Shown: positions 11,011 through 23,800 of the stretch, piece after piece
Numbering within the stretch: the first letter of the stretch is position 1
Layout: each line of letters opens with the position of its first letter
Assembly (NCBI RefSeq): GCF_001949145.1
Contig: NW_019091412.1
Location: 906,015-970,014, forward strand
Source: Acanthaster planci
Lineage: Eukaryota > Echinodermata > Asteroidea > Valvatida > Acanthasteridae
Direction: 5' to 3'
Length of the DNA: 64,000 nt
Program-made: the position numbers and the translations under genes
Notes under the pieces: model-generated
Seen by the model: the letters and a program-made list of their open reading frames with translations, nothing else
Told to the model about the DNA's origin: nothing
Database searches by the model: none

Positions 11011-13470
11011 AAAAGAAGTGAGGGGGCCATTATGTCACCTGTCTGCAACAATTAATCGGACATTGAAAGTGAGTGACGGGCCGGACTCCCTCCTTGAACT
11101 TCAGTATTTCTGGATCCAACCTCGAATGATCCTCTTTGTCTTTTTTGTGTCTTTGTGACATTGTTGTTTTCCATGATATTGTGAGTAGCTCACAAATCAC
11201 ATAATTTATGAAGCTCACATGATCATCCTGACTCCAAAAACTACTAGTTCAAAATCCCGGCGAAATATAACAACTTAATGATGGCAACCTATTTTTACGT
11301 AGTTTCGATGAAGCCTTAAAACAAGTTGCACCGAATTTGCTGTTTGTGTTTGCTTATTTTAAGAATCAACAGAACTGAGTCCTGCTAATATCCTTCTCTA
11401 AATGAAGACAAACATAATTCGCGCCACTAGAACTATTTCAAGCCCTGTCTAGGATGAATGTGGCACACAGTATTGATGTAACATTATGTAACTGCCCAGA
11501 TCGAGACATGTTGATGCGTTTGACTCGTAGTTCATAAAACCGCGTTCGAGTAACGCCCCAGACAGACTTCTGTTGACCACAACGTCCTCAGTCGTGGAGC
11601 CTAACTACGGTAAGCACGAAAATTTTGTTCGCGGGGCAGATTTTAAATGACAGCGTTGCCCATCAGTTCCTGGATTCATTCAACTTGTTCTGTGGAAACA
11701 CACCGGCAAACTGTAGGCCTTTGCCCGTGCTGTTTGCCTTATCTTTTTTACTCCATTGTCCGTATGTGTGTACCGTCATATGTTGCGTTTCGTCTTGAAA
11801 TTGTATTTTTTAACTTGTACATCGAGAAGACAATTTCGTATGTTTCTTTTTAAACCTGACGAAAAAGTCGACATAATGAAAGCTGTTTGTGCAAATGTTT
11901 CCTGAGGTTAGTCCACTCATAGAATTGAGTCCTGTAGGCCTCTCAGTCAATCTCCGTGCGTTTTAAATACATGTACTGGCAAGGACTGTGTATCGCCGGG
12001 ATGCACGGTAAATGATCAGAATACGGCCTGAATTTTACGGTAAGTGGCGTGTTTATTTGTGCCAATAGCGGTGGGATGGGTTTGTTTTTGAAAAACCTTA
12101 CCTTTATCATGGTTATTTTTATTCATAGCATTTACCTGGCTAACTTATGCCCATTTGATAGTTTGATATTCACCTGGTCTCGGTCACGTTTGGTGACAGA
12201 AGTGCCCAGTTTTATTTCATTATTTTATCTGTAAGATTTTTTCCCACCTTGTTCTGAAAAAAACAATATTGTGCATGCATTTGGTGGTAAAATTCAATAG
12301 CTTTGAAACCTAAAAATTAATGGAACTGTGAAGTGTCGCAAAATAACTGGGTTTTTCATGTCAGACCTTTTTAAATCCACTGTCCTTGAATCTTGTTGGG
12401 TGATCGTCTTATTATTGTTGTAAAATCTTTCCTGTAAATAGTACTTCGGTGATAACATTCAATTCCAAGAAGACCTTTACGTCTGGATGATAAGCCACAG
12501 TGGCACTCAGCCGGTTTTGACAAATGTTACAAAATAGAATCGATTATCTTCCAGAATGTTTCACAAAGTCCCTTCCCTAAGTTCTTGTTTCGGTCCAAAA
12601 AAATGTTTCCAGTTGTATTCCAATGTAAACTGTTCGTTCTAAACTGTATTTTTGACGTATTCGTTCACTGTCTTCCTCCATGTATAGAACTTTAAAATAA
12701 TGTGGAACTTAACTGATGGTGTAGGGATTTGTTAAAGTGACGTCATTCACGAAAACATTATGAACGTATGGACATTTTTTGAGATTGCAATGGAAATATT
12801 TTCTTTCGGCATTATCCCTACTTTTTCCACTGATTGATTCCACTGATTTTGGTTCTTTTGAACTCTGTTTCATCTTTACCTGAAAGGTGAATAAATTCAT
12901 ATCAGATCAGATCAGCGCCATTATAGACTAGCGGTTCTTGGTGTCTGATGCCAAGAAAACGTGAATGGGACGTTTGAGGACACGAACAGACACATGTGGG
13001 CGTTGCTAGGGCTTGGTGTGGGATGAGCTGCAGATTGGACAAACAAAACATACTGATAAACTTGTTTAATGCATACAGTTGCTAGCTAATAAAGATAGGT
13101 CTTAGCCGACACAATCATGCCGGATCGGCTATTCTCGTATAATTCGACCTTGTCCACTACATTTGGACGGGCAAGGTGTAATATGCAACGGCGAATCCAA
13201 CTTATGGTTGGGGGGATTCAAAAGCGAACGCTGCTTCGAGCATATTTGACATGATGTTGGGGGAAAAAATATGAAAAACCTGAATGATGGTCTCGACATC
13301 CTTGCTTTTATTTCGTGGTGTTGTCTTCTAAAGCTTTTGTTGCCAATAAGTATACCAATTCCCCACCTACGAAGTATTATTTGTTTTAAAAAAAATCGGT
13401 CAGGGAGGGGACAAGTTGCCCCCACTGGATATGCCACTGGTAATATGCTTCTCTCTTTGAGAGAGATGGA
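11011..13470. other. intergenic region between NRBF2 and hexokinase
   Basis: NRBF2 and the hexokinase gene are transcribed away from this region. I see no recognisable exon. It includes AT-rich stretches, a small ATCAG run near 12900-12914, and a pair of overlapping open frames at 13129-13537 with no recognisable domain. Confidence 0.5.
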
Positions 13471-13675
13471 TAGAGGGTTAGTGGAACTGAATCTCTTCTA
13501 TAAAAGTATTGGTTCTGAGGAGAACCAGTTAGTGTGAACTATAGACGTTATCGACCAGGATGTTCAGAGGACAACCAGAGCCTCCTGGTCAAAACGTCGA
13601 GTTCACACTCACCGGTTCTCCTCAGAACCACGACTCTCAGGATATAAAAGAGAGATCGAATCAACCTAGTGTTTC
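13470..13675. repeat. foldback (inverted-repeat) element
   Basis: Two arms of about 85-90 bases face each other. The left arm contains GGTTCTGAGGAGAACC at 13511-13526 and GTGTGAACT. The right arm carries the same words as reverse complement at about 13612-13627. The loop around 13570-13585 has further complementarity (GACCAGGA / TCCTGGTC). Outer arms are less exact (AATCTCTTCTATA against TATAAAAGAGAGATCGAATC). No coding potential. It looks like a non-autonomous foldback or MITE-type element about 300 bases upstream of the hexokinase 5' exon. Confidence 0.7.
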
Positions 13676-13990
13676 CCCGAATCTCTTAGTCTAGCCTCCA
13701 CTATGGAAAATTTCACATCTTACACTCTCTATGGTTTCGTTCTCGCAATGTCTAAACATGTCTCAGTTTCCGAATTAATCACTTTTAATTTCAAAGTAGT
13801 TCGGCTATTATAGTTCTCACGTGACTTGAAACATGCATACATCCATGCCAGCCCACGACTTACAAATCGGTGAGATCACCTTTGACACAAATACAGTGCA
13901 TTAATTATCTGATGTTCTTATATTCTCTTACCCACCACGCAGGAGCTTCGGACCGTCATAAGTCCCATACTCTGCATTGCAATTTTGAAC

Positions 13991-16783
13991 ATGGCAAGTC
14001 AACTGGACGTGTACCTTGATGGGGAAGGACTCCCGAAGGTAAATATGGCGTTATCTTTCCTTTTTTTCTGTGACCACGTACGAGCGTACATGACTTTCTC
14101 TTTCTGCTTCAAGGGCATCCATTTCTGATGAAATAAAAACACACATTCTCATATTTACATTTTCACGAACAACAAAACAAAAGTCGTGAACTTTTTTGGC
14201 TCAGTGAAATTGTCAGAGTGGGAGAGGCAGAGATTTAACATCACTCTCAATTCTCCCTCCAGGAAGCTCTTGCCATCTTCGAGACACTTCAAGTGTCCAA
14301 GGAGCAACAGCGTCAGATCATGAAAATTCTGAACCAGTCGATGGACAGGGGACTTCGGGCAGACACGAGGGACGAGGCTGCGCTGAAGATGCTCCCATCC
14401 TACGTTAGATCGCTGCCCAATGGAACAGGTAAATAAGCTGGAAGGTTACCAAGTGAATAAAACAAACACGTATTTATCTACTTAGGAAACAAGCCCTTGA
14501 GCAATTGTCAGTTTACACTCAATTTCAATTGTGTGGTTGCATAGAAATGGGCAGATTCATGAGCCTCGATATGGGAGGGAGCAACTTCCGGGTGCTGTTG
14601 GTCGAGCTTACAGACGAAGGGTTGACGACTACGGTGGACAGATACCACATACCACATGAGATTTTATTTGGTACTGCTGATTTGGTAAGTCTTCCCAGTA
14701 TTAGTAATTGTTTCCTATACGATACTCATCTCCAAATTCATGAGCTTAGGAACAATGCGCTGTACACGTGGACACTGTCTTATTGTTCTTTCTGCTAGAA
14801 TGTTGTTTATTTGTTTGTTTGTTTTTTGTTACCAGTTTTTCGACTACATTGCAGACCACATCGAAATATTTCTGAAAACGCACTGCCCGGCTGGTATATG
14901 TGACGATCTTCCGCTAGGTTTCACGTTTTCATTCCCATGTAACCAGCACGGACTAGATTCAGGTAATTTGATCGAGTTGAGCGATAGTCGTCTTATATGT
15001 GGTTAAGTCTGATTTTACAAGCATGCAGGTGCCTTTCATCACGATCTGCATGTACTTCCAATTATGCAGTAACTTTGACTTCTTTGCAGCTGAGTTAGTG
15101 ATATGGACCAAAGGCTTTGCCGTACAGGGTGTTGTGGGGAAGGACGTCGTGCTTTTGTTGCAGAAAGCCTTAGACAAAAAGGTGAGGAAGATTTCAAATC
15201 CGTGTGCCGTTAGAAAAGCCAAACTGGTGTTATTATCAATATTATTTTCTGGTAATGACACTAACTTCTCAAAAGCGCTCTCAGCACTGTAGCTTGCAAG
15301 CCTGGAGAAACCTATAGAGAGTGGAAGGCGAGGAAAGAACCACTTCGCCAACCCAACTCCCCGTTATATCTTGCCATCAAATCGCTTATGCAACTGAGCT
15401 AAATTTGTTTGAATATTCATATTTTCTTCAGAACATCAAGGCTCGCACGGTAGCTCTGATAAACGACACGGTGGCAGTTCTGATAGGTGGTGCTTACTAC
15501 GACCACAATTGTCAAATTGGACTCATCGTTGGTGAGTGATCCAAACATCAAGATCTCACCTCTTCAGAGCCACAGACAGACTTGTGACAGTGTTGCTCGA
15601 ATTCGCTCTATTGGTAGAAAAAAGACGCCCGTTCTCCTCACGCATTGAACAAAGAGCTACAGACAGAAACTTGCTGGACACCGTTTCTTTTACATCATAC
15701 TGAAATCATCAGTCATGCTTTTTTTCTTGAAGTGGAAGTGATTGCGAGGAGTTTTATATAACTGTACTTGTATTTTGGTATGCGTTTATAGGAACCGGCA
15801 TAAATGCAGCGTATATGGAACCACTCAGCAATGTTGGTAAATGGAAAGGGGACAATAACGAACCACGTCAAGTTGTCATCAACATTGAGATGGGTGGCTT
15901 TGGGGACGAGGGCGTCATCGAATTCGTAAGGACTGAGATCGATCTCGACCTGGATAATCGAACAGTCAACAAAGGCAACCAACGGTGAGTCAGACAGACA
16001 TTGAGAGTACGGTTGCATAGATGCACGGACGAACGGACGGACGATCTCGGCACGCAAATAGATGCACTCAGTCCTCCCAGTCCTCTGATTTTATCAAATA
16101 CTGTTTTGCATTTGTCCATCAGGGTTGAGAAGATGATTTCGGGAAAGTATCTAGGCGAGGTGGCCAGGATTATCCTGGCAAAGCTCGCTCATCTGGGAGT
16201 TGCGTTCAGGGGCAAGCTGCCAAAGCCACTGGAAGAAGACTGGATTTTCACTACCAGCTTTATTTCTGAAATTGTTGAAGGGTGAGAGTTCCGATATAAG
16301 TGTGATCTATCCAAGTTGGCAAATGTGAAATAAAGTTGAATGATATCACTGGGTATTTAATTATTCAATTATATTAGAATATTACGCCTGTGTCTCAATC
16401 AAATCGATTGTGTCAATAGAGATACCGAGGATAGTCAACCGAACTGCCGTCGGATTCTACAATCGCTTGGAGCAGACGATCCTTCTCCCGCCGACTGCAG
16501 ACTTCTGCACGCTATCTGCGCTCGTGTCACGCAGCGTAGCGCGATGTTGGCGTCATCCCTGGTGGCTGGACTACTGTCTCGCCTTAAGAAGCCTAATATG
16601 AGCATCGCTGTAGAGGGCAGTATGTATAAGGGCTTTCCCGCCTTCCGGGAGCGGATGACTGAACAGGTTGCCGAGCTGTCTCCAAATTACAAGGCGAAAT
16701 TTGTCCCGGTGGAGGACGGGCCTGGAATTGGGTCGGCAGTCCTGGCAGCAGTTGTCACCAGAATGACTCAAGAAAAGCATTAA
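13991..16783 (+). CDS. hexokinase (single catalytic unit, 462 residues) with divergent ATP-side motifs
   Basis: Nine exons: 13991-14038, 14263-14428, 14545-14684, 14836-14962, 15090-15181, 15432-15531, 15792-15984, 16123-16281, 16420-16783; total 1389 nt. The product is a 50-kDa type hexokinase (ATP plus hexose to hexose 6-phosphate; cytosolic, glycolysis entry), one catalytic unit rather than the doubled vertebrate form. Sugar-site motifs are intact: LGFTFSFPCNQ, IWTKGF, catalytic Asp in INDTV, Glu in NIEMGGFGDEG, and SGKYLGE. Nucleotide-side motifs differ from the usual ones: SLDMGGSNFRV for LDLGGTNFRV, VEGSMYK for VDGT/SxYK, and VEDGPGIGSA where a GSGKGAA-like loop is normal. The start ATG is in the first exon after a probable acceptor at 13932-13941. 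Usual hexokinase activity is likely but should not be assumed. Confidence 0.92.
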
Positions 16784-17380
16784 AAATTGAGAACCATTTC
16801 AGTCTGAACTTCTGGAAAATGTTTAAAAGCACTTTTACGCCAGCATTAAAACTATTTTTTGCTCTTTTTCAACTTGGTAACTCCGGTTGAATACCTAGGT
16901 ATCTGCTACTTTCAGTTGGGCTGGATTTAAAATACGACGGTCCACATTACATTAATTTTTCATGGACCCTAATCATTCATTTATTCGTTTAAGATTATTT
17001 GCAAATCGTGATCGATGACCATTTTTCTTAATATTATGCACAGTCATGATATATACTTTAGCTCATTTAGGGTTTTCAGGCTGATAACTATAACGGTTAT
17101 CGTCATGTGTCCTTACCCTTTCGTCTGTTATCATTTCTGTGTGCGTCATCCTGGTGCTTTATCTCCCAAGGGCATGGATTAAACAGTTTCATAAAACAAT
17201 TAGGATGACTTCAGTGAACTGGTTCACCATGCGAAAGAGGCATGGCCGATAGTGGGATGCTGATTCTTTACAGTTAGGCTACGTTAACCATTAGGATTTC
17301 GTACGTGACACAGGAATGATATCTAGACACAGATAAACTAAAAGGCCTTCACGCGATCCAAAGAGATAGAGTAGGACATC

Positions 17381-17386
17381 AATAAA
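17381..17386 (+). promoter_or_regulatory. probable polyadenylation signal of the hexokinase gene
   Basis: AATAAA about 600 bases after the stop codon. The stretch 16784-17380 would then be 3' untranslated region; I see no other gene in it. Confidence 0.45.
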
Positions 17387-18001
17387 CTTCCCCTTAGTCG
17401 CCTGAACTGTATGACTTGCCGTTTTATTGGAATTTCTGTGACTTGGATCTGTTTGCTCTTTGTTGTGGGTGGAAGTTATTATTCTGAGGGAATTGGGAAG
17501 GCTTCAGTTGGTTTTCGAGCGAAATTTGAATGCAATGTCTAGGGACAAACCTCAGAGTAACGTCTCGGCGTTGACCTTCTCGTGCTCTTGTGAACGATTT
17601 TCAATGATTTAACCCGGGTAGCCGAACAGGACGAAATCTTCCAATTTTAATTTGAATTTACACACGCCATAGGGAGTTAGCGCCAATGGGTAGATTTTGA
17701 ACACAGTTGGTAATTAAAAAATTAGTTGTATTGAGTGTGCGCAGTAATGCGAATTTTATCTGTTTGTTGAACGGATCTAGACGAAGTTTCGTCGGCCCTT
17801 GAGGCATGTACGTGCGTGCGTCAACTCAGTTGCACAAATCGAACCGAAAGAGGGCGTTGTATAGTACATTGTTTAGTTGCGTGTCGTGCAGTCAGGAAGG
17901 TCGACGGTCGATTATGAGTTAAATAAATCACATTTCCCCATCCTTCAAGAACGGTGGGCAGATTGTGAGTGCTGTTTATGTCAAAGTATCCACTGTAGAT
18001 C
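17387..18001 (+). promoter_or_regulatory. short intergenic region with probable LSM1 promoter
   Basis: About 600 bases separate the hexokinase poly(A) signal from the LSM1 start codon, so the promoter and 5' untranslated region must lie here. CpG-containing words cluster at 17760-17900, and an AGAGGGCG motif in transcription orientation lies at 17849-17856. No TATA box is apparent. Confidence 0.4.
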
Positions 18002-19181
18002 ATGGAATCTCTACCAGGAACAGCCAGTCTTATAGAAGAAATTGATAGTAAGTTGAAGATCAATTTACGCTATTCCGCATAGACGAGGCTACATTGCATG
18101 ATGATGTGTGCATATTCTACATGTGTACGGTCATGACGGTTGTTCGTCTGTTTCTGACATGACGCGTAGTATGAGATGATTTACACGTCGCCATTGCCAG
18201 TTTCGCTGTCCACATGGGAACACACACAATCACAGCTTCACTTCTGCTAAACAAAGTTTAATTCGAAAGTATTTAACTCATTTATAACCTTTGTCATTCA
18301 ATCTTTTTTTACAGAGAAAATTCTAGTTGTTTTGCGAGATGGGCGGACATTAATCGGCTATCTACGCAGCATTGATCAGTTTGGTAGGCTTAACTATTTA
18401 TTTATATTTATACTTTGTTTACATTGTTTTACATTTCAGTCGTGTGTTGTTATAACTTCCTGAATTCTGGAGCACTTAACTTGAGCTCTTGGATTGCTTT
18501 TCTTCCACCAGCCAACCTTGTACTTCACCGAACAATTGAGCGCATCCACGTTGGCAAGCAGTATGGTGACATCCCTCGCGGTGTCTTTGTTGTCAGAGGA
18601 GAAAACGTAATGCTCATTGGAGAAATTGTAAGTTTAGGTTTGCCAACTTGTAAGTGACAAGCTTAAATTAAAAGCAATATGATCCAAGGAGCAATTCAGC
18701 TTATGGGGCAGTGTGGACATCTGGGATCCTCTCAAAATGGCAGGTACCATGCTGGTGAAAACAGTGATGATGGTGACATACGTACAAACCAGCCAGTCCG
18801 AGGATCGGGTTACACAGTCTTTTCTTTGATTTCGTTGCTCATTGCAGTTGTTTTCATTGGCAGGGTGTGGTTGTTAAACTCACGGATGTCTGCTTTGCCC
18901 CATAGCTGAAGCACATGCATATGTAACTGGGTCTAAGTGCTGCAGTTAACATTTTCAGTTTATATACCAATGCCAGTATACGTTACTGAGTGATTTCTTC
19001 TTTGCAGGACTTGGCAAATGAAGGTACATTGCCCCTTGAGCAAGTCTCCATTGATGAGATCCTGGAGGCCCAACGAGCCGAGCAGCTCAAGAAACAAGAA
19101 GAAGAGAAAACAAGAAACAAGAAATTGTTGGAGAGAGGTTTACAGCCTCACGCAGATACCACACATGAGGAGTTTGCTTAG
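18002..19181 (+). CDS. LSM1: LSM1, U6 snRNA-associated Sm-like protein, 134 residues
   Basis: Four exons: 18002-18047, 18315-18383, 18512-18627, 19008-19181; total 405 nt, 134 residues against 133 in human. LSM1 defines the cytoplasmic LSM1-7 ring, which with PAT1 binds oligoadenylated 3' ends and drives decapping and decay of mRNA. The start MESLPGTASLIEEID is followed by the Sm1 motif (VVLRDGRTLIGYLRSIDQFANLVL) and the Sm2 region (FVVRGENVMLIGEIDL). The C-terminal extension (VSIDEILEAQRAEQLKKQEE, ending HADTTHEEFA) is typical of LSM1 and excludes LSM8. The third intron carries a 199-bp MITE. Confidence 0.96.
18704..18902. mobile_element. MITE family A, copy 1 (in LSM1 intron 3)
   Basis: The element begins TGGGGCAGTGTGGACATCTGGG and ends in the reverse complement of TGGGGCAAAGCAGACATCCG, giving imperfect terminal inverted repeats of about 35 bases. 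TA flanks both ends, consistent with a TA target duplication. A second copy at 26563-26783 shares the arms and much of the interior (AAAATGGC.GGTA, GATGAAAACAG, ACCAGCCAGTC, GGTGTGGTTG). It has no coding capacity. Confidence 0.75.
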
Positions 19182-20877
19182 CATTAGTCATGTTGTGAAC
19201 TTGTCTAAGACCCTTGCTGGTGCTTTGAATGTGAGGAGTTGTGTCATGTCACCCTTACACAGTGTTACACTGAACTAGCAAGATGGTAAATCAGGTGGAT
19301 GAAAGACTTGTGTTAAGGAAATGGATGGTGGAGCTATGGAAGTTGAAAGAAGGACAAGAAAACAAGATGCAATGAAAGATGCCTTCGCAAAACCAGCGGC
19401 ATACCTCACGAGGTATACAATTGTGTACCTGAGGTTATGTATAAAAATGTTGCCAATAGCTCTTTGGGGTGCTATGAAAGCTGTATCAAAATAAGAAACA
19501 GAAAAATGTGTAGCATCTCTTGTGTTATGTAAAATGTGTGCTGTCTTTATCACAGAAAATATTTGGATGGACTATGCTGATGCGTAGCAAATGAGGTGGT
19601 CAAAAAGAGCCTGGGTACCGTATAGATTGAGCTCAAGAGGTGGATATGTTACGCCGCATGTATTTTTTGATGGAAAAAAGACACCGACTTCCATTGACTG
19701 GAACCAAGTTACATAAGACACAGAGCCTTGCACAGGGCCTCTTGTACAGTTTTGTAGATGTCCTCTGTGGCGAGCCTAGAATGAGTTCATTCAGATGTAT
19801 TTTTTTCTACTTTGAACTGCTTCAAACAGCTAGCCAAACTTTATTTTCTCTTTAGAATTTATTTGTAATTTAAATTCATGCTGCATTGACATTACAGTAA
19901 ATATTGGGGGTTTATTATGTTCAGAAGTGTGTATCACTTTTAATAAGACTATTGATTACTTCCATTTCACAGGTTTGTGCATATGACTCAAATTAAAGAT
20001 ACTCTGACGACTTCTAAATGGCAAGACTAACTGGAAAAGATTCATTTCAAAAATAAGGTGACAAAATAATCAATTTTGAATAAAATTAAATAGTGGTTCA
20101 TTTTATCTTGCCATTGTTTACTAGAGGTCATACCAAACACAAGGAAGTTCATTTGTATATAATCTGATGCCCAGATGAAATGCAGTGTATTGATCTTTTC
20201 AAAAGCTCAGACTTTCCCAACTCACACAGCATTAACAGTGTTGAAAAATACATAAATGGTGGACTTAAAGCTGTTTGCCGCTAGCTAGATTTTTATATGG
20301 CCCCTCCAGTGCAAAATCTGGCGATCAAGTACTCTGGCTTCGTTTTGGTCATCAGTGCTGAAAATTTAATCTCTGCAAATATGGACAAGATACATTTGCT
20401 ACCTCAATGAACATCAATCTACAATATTGCCAAATAAAACATTGTGGAAAATGTAAAACCCGAAATATACACATAAGCTTAATATAAGATAAAGTTTCAC
20501 TGGAAATCCAAGTACAGTACAAAATATACACATCATATTTCTGCGTTTTTCTGAACATAAATTTGATAGTCTGCTTTCACTACAGTTTTTGACACACTGT
20601 GTACATGTACTTAAAGGAATGTTTTTGTATAACTTGGTTACAGTGATTGACTTTAAACCACAATAACAAATGACCCATAAACAATTTAATAACCTTACCT
20701 TGCTAAAGAACAGCACAACTTGACAATATGCAAACACTGACCCAATGGAACAGAAATACTACCAGTATGGATCTCTGCTAATATGGAGATTTCCTTTATG
20801 GAATTTCCACAAGTGTATCCTGGGAAACCCTGCCTTATAGGGGAGCTTGCACTGCAGGCAATCCCATGAGCCTCAGC
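19182..20877. other. convergent 3' regions of LSM1 and FBXO41
   Basis: LSM1 (+) and FBXO41 (-) point at each other here. AATAAA at 20079-20084 on the plus strand is a candidate end for LSM1. TTTATT at 19840-19845 and near 19858 could serve the opposite gene and would make the two 3' untranslated regions overlap. No separate gene was recognised. Confidence 0.45.
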
Positions 20878-23800
20878 CTACCCATGGGAACCCGGCTTTT
20901 GCTGCAGAATCTGTAGCTTCAGTTGAATTTGGCAAAAACATGCAGCACATCTGAAAGCACTCGTCTCTTGGTCAGAGCCTAGAGAGATAGAGATCCAAAA
21001 GGAAGCTTAAGAATGTTTACTTTGTCACCCTGCTGTGTTGGAACTGCAGAGGGCAATATACTGGAGGCCTACTCATTGACTGCACATGGTCGTGCACACC
21101 AGTCCCAATACAGAATGCTAACTATTTTCAATTGAATTTACACGATGAACACATCACACAAATATGCCCAAATGAATTCCCTATTGGAAGGTATAGTCCA
21201 AACTACAGACCAATATCTTACAGATATACGTAAAAAAAACCAGATTCATTTCATGCATGAAGAAATTAACTGACAACGTTTACCCTGAGCCTTGAGACGA
21301 TGTTGTGAAAATCTTTGTTGTCACCTCTACAGATACTTGGGCTGAGGTACACAGACAGTGCCTTCAACTGTGGGCAAGCACCTGTGAAAAACAAGGACAG
21401 GTGTATTATCAGGTACCTAAATCATGAAGAAACGTCTGTGGAAGGCTTGTAGTTGTTTTGCCAGTCCTTGTGAATGTCCAGCTTCCACATGGATCCATCT
21501 AAGATTGGAAGGGAACTAATTCATAAGACATTCAATTCTTTAGTCACAAACTATCACAACTGAGTAAAGTTTTCAGAATTGGTGTCTGGCGAAACAAAGA
21601 AGGAAAATGAGAAGTGGAAGTACTTACCATTGAACTGCATGATGGCATTGGGACTGATAAGTGTGTTTCGGAGGATTAGGGTATGAAGACCTCTCAATCC
21701 AGCCTGGCACATCGCTATAGCGATGACCTCTGTGACCTCAGGAAGATGGTCAAGCTCTAGGACTTGCAGTCTGGGGCAGTTACGTGCTGTGCAACATGAA
21801 ACCGGACCAAATCATTAAGGCACTGTTAATAGTCAGACTTGTTAGTGGAACTGAACTTGAGAACAGTACAGAAAATATTTTTGCCATGAAAAAGGGAAAG
21901 GTTGAGAGCAAGTGATACAGAGCAAGTCATGTTACTCAGTATAATCATAAATTGAACGTCATTTGTCAAACTTTTCATTATTTTTCTCCACTGTCTTCAC
22001 CCAACAGACAGCAACTATTCACTTCACATTTTTTGCCGTATATGCCATTTCTTGTCATTCTTTGGAGGTCAGTCTTAGAAACCTTCTTGTAATATCACTC
22101 TTTTGAGGTGAAGAATTGTAATCTCTGGGTGGATTCAAAGTTAGCTTTCCAGGCGTGGACAGGGTACAGAAGATGAAGAATCGGTTGCTCTTACCAATAG
22201 AAACAAGTCCGTGGATATCAATGCTAGGTCCACCCACACTGAGTGCGAGCAACAACGGCCAACACCGACCAATCATCTGCAGGCAACGATTGCTGAGTCG
22301 TTGGTGCTGAGGACTGGGGAAAAGAAGACCAGGCATGCAGATGTGTGACGTGACGAATGAGTGTAACATGTGACCAAAGTTGCATAGATTTAAACTTCAG
22401 AATCATCGGTGGAAAGAGAGTGTTTTGTTCCAACACTGTCGATGCCAAATCATAGGTCAATGAAATGTTTGGTGAAGTAGGCTGTTTCAACCCTAGCATC
22501 CCCAACTCTCCCAGTGAGAGGCTCTCAGCATTAATGATTGGAACGTTGAAAGGGATTTCTGTTCACAGCATAGCCACATAACGTCACATACCAGCTACAG
22601 TTCCAGCACTAAGGTAACACTGAGCTCAATATTACCATTGTTTCTTGATTATTGAAACTTACTTTCAGAAAACAAAGATAGTAAATCTTGTTTTTCCTAC
22701 CAAGGTTGACGAGGTGGGACTTTGAGGGATGCTATGTTTCGGCAGCCGGCTCCTAATGCCCATATGACTTCGTGACCTATGGGGTCGGTCTGGCTGATGT
22801 AAGATAGACTGTAGAGATTACGACAGTAACAGCTGGCCAGAAAAAGACTCCTATGACGCCAAAAAATTGGAAGTAAACTAAGTTGTTACACAAACAATGC
22901 AAATACAACCTACAGTAGGAGATCACTTCTTGGATGTGCAGTAATGTCGACACTTGAGAAAAAAAGAAATTTTGAGCTTCGTTGTTGTAATTAATTCATC
23001 TGCCTTTTATTTACCTCTCAGTAAGAATGTTTGAACAATCCACTATCTTCAGGGTGATGAGTCTAGCTCCAGCTGCAATCAAAATGTACTCCAAACCCGA
23101 CTCCAGACTACCCCTACAGAATCAGGAAAATAAATGATCCTGTTTCATTTACAAATCTTTGAGCCTTATCAGGAAATTGTGGTTGTAATGTCTGTAAGTA
23201 ACAGAGTTTGCTATGATTGTGTCATTCAACCTGAGAATTATCGTCTGTGGGGCCGAATTAGTTCACATAAGAGAATAATGTTTATTGTTACTAATTCCTT
23301 TGGACCGTATTTTTGTCCAAGTTCTTCATCTTCAGAAATAAGTATCATTTGATAATGCCCAGGCATACACATAAAACAGAAGTACTTTATCAAGACAAAC
23401 TCTTCAGAGTAAGACATCCTTAACTGCATTCTGTACACGAAATTTTACAAAGCAAGTGACTCAATCAAGCATTACACAAATGACCAACCTGGTGTTCTTG
23501 GCGTATTTTTCCCTGCTTTCTCCTGGTATCCTGCTTCGTGGCTTCAGACCTTCTAAGTGTAAGTGCTCTAAGCTTTTACTCCACTGTGATATAGTCTGTA
23601 AGAACTTGACGTGCAGGACAAAACAGAAACAAGAATGACTTCTTTGACTTTGGAGTCACATTAACAAGATAATGATAACTGGATGAAGTGAATCTTTACA
23701 CGTTTACCTTTGAGGAGATCTTGTGGTTGGCTAGTCGTACAATCTGCCACAGAGATGGATGCTTAGAGATTGTTCTCCATCCACGACACACCTCCGCACA

